Below, one piece after another: positions 37,182 to 44,795 of a stretch of DNA of 64,000 nt; the stretch's first letter is position 1, and every line of letters begins with the position of its first letter. The translations under genes were made by a program, and so were the position numbers. The notes beneath the pieces were generated by a model. It was given only the letters and a program-made list of their open reading frames with translations. It ran no database searches and was not told where the DNA came from. The DNA comes from DATJKD01 sp963728295 (GTDB lineage: Bacteria > Pseudomonadota > Gammaproteobacteria > Steroidobacterales > Steroidobacteraceae): assembly GCA_963728295.1 (NCBI GenBank), contig CAVSKB010000006.1, positions 186,001 to 250,000 of the forward strand, in the 5' to 3' direction.

Positions 37182-38145
37182 CTAACGCAGGGTCGCCCAG
37201 TATTCCTCCATCCGGGTCCTCATGGCGCGATCCGGAAGCTCGCTGCGCCCCGCGCGCATGTTGTCCTCAAGGTGCCCGACCCGATGCGTGCCGGGGATGG
37301 CGCAGGTCACCGCCGGGTGCGAAATGACATAGCGAAGCAGGAATTGCGCCCAGCTGGCCGCGCCCGCGTCCACGGCCCACCGCGGGACCTCGCGACCGGC
37401 GAGCTTCGGGAACAGGTTTCCGGTGCGGCGGCCACCGAAGGGCATGTTGATCAGCACGGCGACACCGCGTTCCTGGGCGAGAGGCAGCACTTCTTCGGCT
37501 GCGGCGCGGTTGTCGATCGAGTAATCCACCTGGATGAAGTCGAGGGCATGGCGTCGCATGACCTCGAGCATCCGCGGGTACTGCTCAGCCCTCGAGGTCG
37601 TCACGCCGATGTAGCGGATGCGCTTTCGCATCCTTCGCCTCGCGCAGCACGGGCATCAACACGTCGACGCCGTCCAGGTTGTGCACCTGCACCAGGTCGA
37701 TGCGCGGCGTGCGCAGGCGGCGGAACGACTCCTCGAGCATCGCGCGCCCCTTCGCAAGGTCGCCATCGGGTGCCGTTACCTTGGTCGCAAGAAAATAGCG
37801 GTCGCGATTACCAAGGTCCGCCAGCAGCTCGCCTACTACGACCTCGGAGCGGCCGTAGGCGGGGGCGGTGTCGATCACCTTGCCGCCGAGATCCGGCATC
37901 CGCTGCAGAACCTCGCGTCGCGGCGCGAGGTCCTCGGCCGAAGTCACGCTGTAATTGTTCGTGCCGAGACCAACGACCGGCAGCCGCTCGCCCGTGGATG
38001 GAATCGCCTTTCCAACCAGGGGTGCACCGCCGCCGGACTCGGCTGCCATCCCGACTGCGCCATGCACCGCCGCAGCGACGCCGGTTGCGATCCCTGCCTG
38101 CAACGCCTGCCGGCGCGAAAGCAGTCTCCAGTCGTGATCTTGCAT
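37182..38145 (-). pseudogene. Tat-exported aldo/keto reductase, frame interrupted once
   Basis: Two frames join to ~320 residues. The N-terminal part (38145 down to about 37626) starts with a twin-arginine signal (LLSRRQALQAGIATG), then LPVVGLGTNNY and KVIDTAPAYGRSE with the catalytic Asp/Tyr. The rest (RIRYIGVTTSRAEQY ... AIPGTHRVGHLEDNM) is in a second frame. Removing one T of the TTT at 37624-37626 restores DAKRIRYIGV. It should be a periplasmic NADPH-type AKR, or a folded-cofactor export. The indel may be a sequencing error. Confidence 0.78.
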
Positions 38146-38186
38146 CGCGCCTCCCTGTGATGCCTTGCGACCGACCGATGGAGTGT

Positions 38187-38519
38187 TCAGTTCCCGCGGC
38201 GGAACAACCGCAGCACACTGCGCAGGACGCCGCTGGCCGGCTGCTCTGAGTTCGCGAGCAGCTGGCGGATCAGCAGCGCCGGCACGGCCGCCGCCTGCAG
38301 CATTCTCACGACGCGACCCGGCCCGACCACGATCCCAAGCACGATCGCGCCGATCGCTGCGACCGGTGTTACCCGGCGGGCCACCGTGAGCCAGCCGTCC
38401 GCCTGGCCGAGCCCACTGGCGATCCGTGCATGCTGATCACTGAGCAGGCGGCGCTCGGCAGCCACCTGCGCAAGCAGGCCTTCGCGCCGGCGCTTCAACT
38501 CGTCCGCGCGCGAGCTCAC
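38187..38519 (-). CDS. YqjK-like membrane protein
   Basis: 110 residues. N-terminal charged helix (ELKRRREGLLAQVAAERRLL), a membrane segment (VTPVAAIGAIVLGIVVG), then a basic C-terminal helix. It overlaps the upstream yqjE-like gene by 4 nt. The order DUF883 protein - YqjE - YqjK is that of the enterobacterial yqjDEK operon, stress-related and sometimes ribosome-associated. The individual function is unknown. Confidence 0.7.
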   Translation of the reverse strand: MSSRADELKRRREGLLAQVAAERRLLSDQHARIASGLGQADGWLTVARRVTPVAAIGAIVLGIVVGPGRVVRMLQAAAVPALLIRQLLANSEQPASGVLRSVLRLFRRGN

Positions 38520-38911
38520 GGATGTTTCCTGAGCCGCGCCACGTCCCGGGCCAGCTCGGCTCGCGTCGCCTCCAATAGCCGCGGCCCGGCCCGGAGCTCA
38601 CGACGCACGGCCACGCCGCAGACCGCCGCTGCGAGCAGAAACACGCCCATCACGGCGAGCGCTGCCGCCACCCGGTACGTATCCCAGAACAGGATCACGA
38701 CGACGAAACCGGCGATCAGCGCGCCCAGGATTCCGGCCAGGAGCGCTGCGAACCCGAGCAGCAACAGCCGCGCGACTCGCTGGATCTCCTCCTCGACCTC
38801 GGTCGTGAGCAACTCCGCGCGTGTCTGAGCCGCCTCCATCAACGTGCCGAAGAGCTGCACGGCGGAGCGCAGCAGTTGCGACGCCGGACCCGCGGTGCCC
38901 GTATCGGCCAT
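38516..38911 (-). CDS. YqjE/phage-holin-like family membrane protein
   Basis: 131 residues. Amphipathic N-terminal helix (AELLTTEVEEEIQRVARLL), then two membrane helices (LLGFAALLAGILGALIAGFV; AVMGVFLLAAAVCGVAV) and a charged tail. Matches the YqjE (Holin-X) layout. Lies 3 nt after the DUF883 gene and overlaps the YqjK-like gene, so it is co-transcribed and probably acts with them at the inner membrane. Confidence 0.82.
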   Translation of the reverse strand: MADTGTAGPASQLLRSAVQLFGTLMEAAQTRAELLTTEVEEEIQRVARLLLLGFAALLAGILGALIAGFVVVILFWDTYRVAAALAVMGVFLLAAAVCGVAVRRELRAGPRLLEATRAELARDVARLRKHP

Positions 38912-38914
38912 GGC

Positions 38915-39217
38915 TCAGCGCCGGGAAATCAGCAGGCCCAGCACCAGGCCGACGCCGGCGGCGATACCGACCGCCTGCCAGGGGTTCTCACGGACGTAGG
39001 CCTCGGTGGCTTTGACCGCTTCGTCGCCCATCTCGGTGGCCGACCCCTGCATCGCCTTGAGCCGGGTGCGGGCGCTCTCGAGCGCCGCCTGTACCCTGCG
39101 GCGCGCATCGTCGGCCTTCTCGCCGACCTGGCCTTCGGTGGCCCGCAGCAGCACCTCGGTGTCCTGCACGACTGTGCGCAGATCGTCCATCAGGTCGGCG
39201 GTTGTGACTTTTTCCAT
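38915..39217 (-). CDS. DUF883 (YqjD/ElaB-like) membrane-anchored protein
   Basis: 100 residues from ATG 39217, with GGGAG upstream. A long amphipathic helix (LMDDLRTVVQDTEVLLRAT; ADDARRRVQAALESARTRL) leads to the DUF883 hallmark YVRENPWQAVGIAAGVGLV and a terminal RR. In E. coli, YqjD anchors ribosomes to the membrane in stationary phase. First gene of the yqjDEK-like operon; it starts 23 nt after the LysA-like decarboxylase stop, so it may be part of the same transcript. Confidence 0.88.
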   Translation of the reverse strand: MEKVTTADLMDDLRTVVQDTEVLLRATEGQVGEKADDARRRVQAALESARTRLKAMQGSATEMGDEAVKATEAYVRENPWQAVGIAAGVGLVLGLLISRR

Positions 39218-39240
39218 GACGTACTCCCTTCGCAAGGAAC

Positions 39241-40434
39241 TCAGCATACCGCGACAACGAGCTCCCCGGCCGGCGGCCGCGCGCAGTGACGGGACGCCAT
39301 CGAGGCTCCATAGCCGCCAGCGCTCAGGAAGGCGAGCACGTCGCCTTCGTGGACCGCAGGCAACAGGCACCCCTCGGCGAAGAGATCTCCCGCCTCGTTG
39401 ATGTGGCCTGCCACCGTGCAGGACATCGTGGGCGTCGCGTCGGCCGCGCGACAGAGGACGATCTCCTGGTGGTAGTGATAGATGGCGGGCAGGTTGAAGG
39501 CGTTGAATCCGCAATCGACACCGACGAAGCGCACCCCGCCCTTCTCCTCGACCGTGACCACTTCCACGAGCAGTATCGCGGCGTCCTTGGCCAGGTAATC
39601 GCCCGGCTCGAGAAACACAGTGAGGCCGAGCGGGCCCAGGTATCGCGCGATGCCCTGCGCATACGCATCGAGGTCGACGGCCTGGTCGGTCTGCTGCAGC
39701 GGGATGCCCAGGCCTCCACCCACGTTGAAGTATTCGATGCCGGGGACGCGACGGGCGAGCGCGGCGCCGCGCTCGAGTGCTTCGAGAAACGCGTCGAGGC
39801 CGGCGCGGAGCCAACCCGAGCCGATGTGAAAATGCAGACCGCGCACCTCGAGACCGGACTCGCGCGCGAGCGCGAGCGCCTCGTCGAACCGATCGGCGTA
39901 GATGCCGAACTTGGTCGGCTTCTCGCCCGCGTAGGTGAGCTGGGCCGAGTATCCGCTCCCGACCTGCGGATTGATGCGCAGCCCGATCGCGCGTCCGTGC
40001 GCGCGCCGCCCTACGCGCCGGATCGCGCTCAGCGAGTCGAGATTGAGCACCAGCGGCTGCGCGAGGATCACGTCGAGATCGCGCTCGCTCAGGTTGGTGC
40101 CGGTATACGAGATCTCCCCGGGCGCCCAGCCGGACTCGAGCGCAAGTGTCACTTCCTGCGGCGAGCAGGCATCGATGCCGACGTCTCGGAGGGCACGGAG
40201 ACGCGACAGGTACGCGGGGTGCCGGTTCGCCTTGAGTGCGTAATGGATGCGGTGCCGGACACCGGCGCCCGTGAAGGCCGCCTGCAGCCGGCCGACGTTC
40301 GCCGCCACGCGTTCGGGGTCGTACACGTAGAGCGGCGTGCCGTGCTCGCGGGCGATGCGCTCGGCATCGTGGCCGCCAAACACCAGGCGGTGATCGCGGA
40401 CCTCGAGACCGTCGCGGTGCCACCAGGGATTCAT
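39241..40434 (-). CDS. PLP-dependent decarboxylase, diaminopimelate decarboxylase-like
   Basis: 397 residues. Fold-type III PLP enzyme: YALKANRHP with the PLP Lys, LHFHIGSGW, FNVGGGLGIP (phosphate loop), EPGDYLAKDAAILL and, instead of the usual CES, CTVAGHINEAGDLFAEGC. Substrates of LysA relatives include meso-DAP, ornithine/lysine and carboxynorspermidine. The altered active-site segment leaves the substrate open. No dapF neighbour is visible. It may serve lysine or polyamine synthesis. Confidence 0.82.
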   Translation of the reverse strand: MNPWWHRDGLEVRDHRLVFGGHDAERIAREHGTPLYVYDPERVAANVGRLQAAFTGAGVRHRIHYALKANRHPAYLSRLRALRDVGIDACSPQEVTLALESGWAPGEISYTGTNLSERDLDVILAQPLVLNLDSLSAIRRVGRRAHGRAIGLRINPQVGSGYSAQLTYAGEKPTKFGIYADRFDEALALARESGLEVRGLHFHIGSGWLRAGLDAFLEALERGAALARRVPGIEYFNVGGGLGIPLQQTDQAVDLDAYAQGIARYLGPLGLTVFLEPGDYLAKDAAILLVEVVTVEEKGGVRFVGVDCGFNAFNLPAIYHYHQEIVLCRAADATPTMSCTVAGHINEAGDLFAEGCLLPAVHEGDVLAFLSAGGYGASMASRHCARPPAGELVVAVC

Positions 40435-40473
40435 CGGACGGAGTCTATCGTGACGCGAACCCCCGGCCGATGG

Positions 40474-41271
40474 TCAACGCAGCCGCGCATTCCGCTTTAA
40501 CAATGGATGCTCCTCGAGGTCGAGATACGCGCCGGCGAGCTCGTCGTGCCGACCGGCCGCGAGCGCAACCACCTGTTGCCCGAGCCGGGCGAGGTCGCCG
40601 GTCGGGTCGCGTTCCAGCACGCCCTCCAGTTCCTTGACCAGGAACGGCACCCATCGCCGGGCCTCCGGGTCGGCGACTGAGTCCCGCGCCATGTCGGTGA
40701 GGATGGTGCCCGGCTGCACGACGAAGGCGTGGACGCCATTACTCCTCGCTTCCGCATCCACGTGCTCGGTCAGGCGGATGACGGTGGCCTTGGCAACGCA
40801 GTAGGACGACAGGTTGGGCGCGACGACCAGCCCGCCCTTCGAGGCGATGTTGATAATCCGGCCCGTGCCCCGCGCCCGCATTCCGGGCAGGACCGCGCTA
40901 ATGAAGAGCAGCGTGCCGCGGACATGGATCTCGTGGGACCGCCACCAGTCGTCGGCGTCGACGTGCCCGACCGGGCCGTATGGACCCGCCAGACCGGCGT
41001 TGTTGACCAGGATCGAGATCGGGCCGAGAGCGCGCTCGACCAGGGCGACGCCCTCCTCGACGGCCCTGCGATCGGTGACGTCCGCGGCGATTGCCAGGGC
41101 CTGGCCGCCCGCCGATTCGATCATCACCACCGTCTCATCGAGCTGGCTGCGTGTGCGGGCCACAACCGCTACCCGCGCGCCCTCGCCAGCCAGGTGGCAC
41201 GCGATCGAGCGACCGAGACCGCGCCCGCCGCCGGTGACGATCGCCGTCCGGCCCGCGAGCTCAGCGCGCAT
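40474..41271 (-). CDS. short-chain dehydrogenase/reductase
   Basis: 265 residues. Classical SDR: cofactor motif TGGGRGLG, ADVTD, NNAG, and active site S...YCVAK (SSYCVAKATVIR, catalytic Ser/Tyr/Lys). It probably uses NAD(P)H on a hydroxy or keto substrate, unknown. The C-terminal tail (LVKELEGVLERDPTGDLARL) is longer than in typical ketoreductases. Between the LysA-like gene and the amidohydrolase, on the same strand. Confidence 0.93.
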   Translation of the reverse strand: MRAELAGRTAIVTGGGRGLGRSIACHLAGEGARVAVVARTRSQLDETVVMIESAGGQALAIAADVTDRRAVEEGVALVERALGPISILVNNAGLAGPYGPVGHVDADDWWRSHEIHVRGTLLFISAVLPGMRARGTGRIINIASKGGLVVAPNLSSYCVAKATVIRLTEHVDAEARSNGVHAFVVQPGTILTDMARDSVADPEARRWVPFLVKELEGVLERDPTGDLARLGQQVVALAAGRHDELAGAYLDLEEHPLLKRNARLR

Positions 41272-41339
41272 CGGATCCCGCGTCGGGGCAGCGCATCGGC
41301 GCGATACGCGTTACGTTGCACACGGCTCGGAGCTGTTCA

Positions 41340-43064
41340 TCAGAGTGCTTCGAGATCGCCGTGCACCGGCTTGCCTTCGAAGAGCGTGACCAACGCCTTC
41401 ACGTCTGACATCTCAGACGCCGGGATCTCGAAGAGATTTCGGTCCAGCACGACGAGGTCTGCGCTCTTGCCGGCTTCGATCGAGCCCGTGTCTTTGTCGA
41501 GGCGGTTCGTGTACGCCGCATTGATCGTGAAGGCCGCAAGGGCCTCCGGCAGCGTAATGGCCTCCTCGGGCAGGAACGGTTCGGTCGTCTCACCGAGGGC
41601 GCCGAGGCGCGTAACGGCAGTCTCCATCTCCTCGAACGGGTTGGGGCTCGACACGGACCAGTCGCTGCCGAACGCGACCGTCGCGCCGCTCTTCTGCACG
41701 CTGCCGATCGGATACAGGTGTGCGGAGCGCTCCGGGCCGAGGAAGGGAATCGTGAGCTCCGTGATGTATTCGTCCGCGTAGGCCCACAGCGGCTGGAAGT
41801 TCGCGACTACGCCGAGCTCACGGAAGCGCGGGATGTCCGCGGCGTCGATCAGCTGGAGGTGCGAGATGTGGTGGCGATGTCCGAGGTCGCCATTCGCCTT
41901 GCGCGCAGCTTCAACTGCATCCAGCGACTGCCGGATCGCGGCGTCACCGATGGCATGGAAGTGCACCTGGAAGCCATCGGCGTCCAGCTGCGTGACCGCG
42001 GTCTTCAGCTTTTCCGGATCCACCATCGGGATGCCTCGCGACTTGCTTGGAATCAGGTAGGGCTCCAGCATCGCCGCCGTATAGTTCTCCATCACACCGT
42101 CCTGCATGATCTTGACGGTGCCGGCGTCGACGTGGCCCTTGGTGTACTCGCTTCTGAGCCGCTTCATGCCCTCGATCTGCTCGACACCCTGTCCTCGCTC
42201 CCACCAGATCGATCCGATGACATGGAGCGTCAGGTCGCCGGCGTCGTCGAGCTTGCGATAGGTCTTGAGGTCCTCTTCATTGACCGACGCATCCTGGATG
42301 GCGGTGATGCCGAAACCATTCAGGTACTTCACGGCGTAGCGAAGTCCAGCTTCGCGCTGTTCGTCGCTCACCGGCGGCATCTTCGATGCGACGAGGGCGC
42401 TGGCGCCTTCCTGGAGACTGCCAACCGCGGCGCCGGTCTTCGGCTCGCGATCGATGCGTCCGTCCGGAGGATCGGGCGTCTTTTTCGTTATGCCGGCGAC
42501 CTCGAGCGCCTTGGTATTGACCCAGACGGTGTGCCCATCGGCGCTCGAGAGATACACCGGCCGATCGGGAACGACGCCATCGAGCAGTTTGCGGCTGGCG
42601 AGCGCGCCTGGCCCGAATGCGGACATCAACCAGCCGCCGCCCGTGATCCACGCGGCGTCGGGATGCGCATCCGCATACTGCTTGATTACCACGAGGTATT
42701 CTTCGACGGTCTCGAGTCCGTTCAGATCGCAGGATCGGGCTTCGAGCCCGGCGCTGATCGGATGGATGTGCGCGTCCTGGAACCCGGGCAGGACGAGGCG
42801 GCCCTCGAGCTCGACGACCTTCGTGTCAGGCCCGATGTGCGCCTTGGCGTCCTCATCGGACCCGACGAACACGATGCGGCCGCCGCGGATGGCGACCGCT
42901 TCGGCCCAGCTGCGCTGAGCGTCCACCGTGTAGATCCTGCCGCCCGTCAGAGCAAGGTCGGCGGCGTCGGTCCTTGCTTTATCGCGACCACAGCCGGCGA
43001 CCGCTGCCACAGTGATGAAAAGCGCCACAGCTCGAGGCAACCACTGGCTTGACTGGGTCATCAC
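41340..43064 (-). CDS. amidohydrolase family lipoprotein (YtcJ-like)
   Basis: 574 residues. N-terminal lipoprotein signal (LFITVAAVAGCG). Composite amidohydrolase: metal-binding DAHIHPIS, LHFHAIGDAAIRQSL-type VHFHAIGDAAI, HRHHISHLQ and FGSDWSVSSPNPFEEM. The beta-sandwich flanking elements (GGRIVFVG; IEAGKSADLVVLD) are present. Members hydrolyse N-substituted amides/hydantoins or unknown urethanes. Its neighbour 97 nt upstream is the GT39-like membrane protein. Confidence 0.9.
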   Translation of the reverse strand: MMTQSSQWLPRAVALFITVAAVAGCGRDKARTDAADLALTGGRIYTVDAQRSWAEAVAIRGGRIVFVGSDEDAKAHIGPDTKVVELEGRLVLPGFQDAHIHPISAGLEARSCDLNGLETVEEYLVVIKQYADAHPDAAWITGGGWLMSAFGPGALASRKLLDGVVPDRPVYLSSADGHTVWVNTKALEVAGITKKTPDPPDGRIDREPKTGAAVGSLQEGASALVASKMPPVSDEQREAGLRYAVKYLNGFGITAIQDASVNEEDLKTYRKLDDAGDLTLHVIGSIWWERGQGVEQIEGMKRLRSEYTKGHVDAGTVKIMQDGVMENYTAAMLEPYLIPSKSRGIPMVDPEKLKTAVTQLDADGFQVHFHAIGDAAIRQSLDAVEAARKANGDLGHRHHISHLQLIDAADIPRFRELGVVANFQPLWAYADEYITELTIPFLGPERSAHLYPIGSVQKSGATVAFGSDWSVSSPNPFEEMETAVTRLGALGETTEPFLPEEAITLPEALAAFTINAAYTNRLDKDTGSIEAGKSADLVVLDRNLFEIPASEMSDVKALVTLFEGKPVHGDLEAL

Positions 43065-43160
43065 CGTTCTCCGACAGCCGCGGCCGCTAACTGTAATGGA
43101 AATTCTCGAGAAAGCCCTGCGGAGCGGGTCCGTCTCGTCACACGTCAGCTTGCGCTGCGA

Positions 43161-44753
43161 TCAGTGACTGGCTGGTCTCACCCAAATCTGTCCGTTTCGG
43201 TAGCCGTTGACGGTCCAGTCATCGGCAACGCGGACAAAACCCGAACGGCGCGCGTAATCGATCAACGCAGCGTCCATGGGCGGGTTCCACTTGAAGCGAA
43301 AGGGACCGAACCCGGCCACGATCGCTGCGGGTGGCGAGACAGCGAACAGGGTCTCAAGCGTGGCCGGCCCCACCCCACGCAGCTGTGCGACCTGTTCAGC
43401 GGAATAGGCGTCGGCGCTGCGAAAGAAGAAGGGGCCGGCAGCGAACTCCGGAAGCACCCGATTCGCGTCCATCACGACGACGGGAAACAGCGTCGCGACA
43501 TGCCCCGATAGACCGCGCTGCGCGAGCAGCTGAGCAATCCGGACAGCGCTGCGGTGAGTCTGAATGCCGGTCCATTGGTCCAGGTCCATGCTTCGCACCA
43601 GCCACCCACCGTACCTCTGATAAGCCGGGGCGGCAGGCAGGAGACTGATGATCAGCACCATGGAAGTTAACCACTGAGGAATGCCTGGTCGGGCAGCGGC
43701 ATAGACGTGTCCGACCAGCAGCGCACCAAGCGCGGCCACCGGCGCGAAATACACTGCATGCGGGGCCGGGCCTGAGAGGGTGGCCAAACCCAGGGCGCCA
43801 CAGAACAATAGAACGAGTGCGATCGCTCGCGGCCCGCAACGAAACATGCGCCGGGAATTCCGGGACCTTCTCAGGGCCAAGGCAAGCGCGGACAGCGTGC
43901 CGATGATCAGCATGCTTGCGTTGCCGCGAAGGATCATGCGACCCGGCAATGACTTCAACTTGTGCTCGAGGGTCAGCAACTCACCATAGCCTTGCGCGCG
44001 ATACCAGTCGGATACCGCGGTCAGATGAAACTGCAGCGTCTCGAAAACAAAACGGTCCTGATGGATCACCAGTGAATAAACCAGCGGGAGTGCACCCAGG
44101 GCGGCGCCCGCAAGAAACGATCCGGTGCGCGGTGCGGAGAAGGCCCGGTTCGCCCCCCGGCGAACGTGCTCGTCATACAGCAGGGCAGCCGCCAGAATCG
44201 GTGCGGCAAACAGGTAGTTGTACTTCGTCGCCCCGGCGAGCGCCGCGAAGAAGCCGCCAAGCACCAACCGCGGGACGGTCCGTGAGAACTCGCCATTCGC
44301 GCCGAGACAGAGCCGCAACGCTGCGAGGAACAAGAACAAGGGCATGATGTCGTTTCGGGTCTCGACCAGCGGACCCTGAGTGAACGGAGACGTCACGAAG
44401 GCGAGGACCAGCGCGAAGGCTGCGACTCGTCCGGTACCCCACGAGGCGAGCAGCGAATACAGCAGCGCGCAGGCGCCCAACCCGAATACCCAGGTCACCA
44501 GGCGTGCGGTCAGCAGGTACCAGTTGCCGACCAACTCAAATACTGCGGACAGGACCCACGTATATGTCGGCGGTTGAACGGACACGAAGTCGCGATACAC
44601 GGACAGGCTGCGTGCGAAATAGGCGCCCGCAACGTAGAGCTCCTCGTCGTAGTCCAGGGGTCCGGTCATTGCGGCGGCGAACAGGACTACACCGAGTCCG
44701 GCGAACGCTGCGGTGGGCGCAAGTCTCTCGGCACGACGCCGCGCGCTCTTCAC
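43161..44753 (-). CDS. GT39-like (GT-C fold) membrane glycosyltransferase
   Basis: 530 residues, about 11-12 membrane segments. The first luminal/periplasmic loop has YDEELYVAGAYFA and VSVQPPTYTWVLS, in the position of the Asp/Glu catalytic motif of PMT/ArnT-type enzymes that use polyprenyl-phosphate sugars. LVETRNDIMPLFLFL and GATKYNYLFAAPI are also conserved-looking. A soluble C-terminal part follows. It starts 42 nt after the MurF-Pth fusion gene on the same strand, so the two are likely co-transcribed. Acceptor unknown. Confidence 0.8.
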   Translation of the reverse strand: MKSARRRAERLAPTAAFAGLGVVLFAAAMTGPLDYDEELYVAGAYFARSLSVYRDFVSVQPPTYTWVLSAVFELVGNWYLLTARLVTWVFGLGACALLYSLLASWGTGRVAAFALVLAFVTSPFTQGPLVETRNDIMPLFLFLAALRLCLGANGEFSRTVPRLVLGGFFAALAGATKYNYLFAAPILAAALLYDEHVRRGANRAFSAPRTGSFLAGAALGALPLVYSLVIHQDRFVFETLQFHLTAVSDWYRAQGYGELLTLEHKLKSLPGRMILRGNASMLIIGTLSALALALRRSRNSRRMFRCGPRAIALVLLFCGALGLATLSGPAPHAVYFAPVAALGALLVGHVYAAARPGIPQWLTSMVLIISLLPAAPAYQRYGGWLVRSMDLDQWTGIQTHRSAVRIAQLLAQRGLSGHVATLFPVVVMDANRVLPEFAAGPFFFRSADAYSAEQVAQLRGVGPATLETLFAVSPPAAIVAGFGPFRFKWNPPMDAALIDYARRSGFVRVADDWTVNGYRNGQIWVRPASH

Positions 44754-44795
44754 TTCGTCTCCTGCTCGCCCGGCGGATCCATGGCGTCAGGCAGC

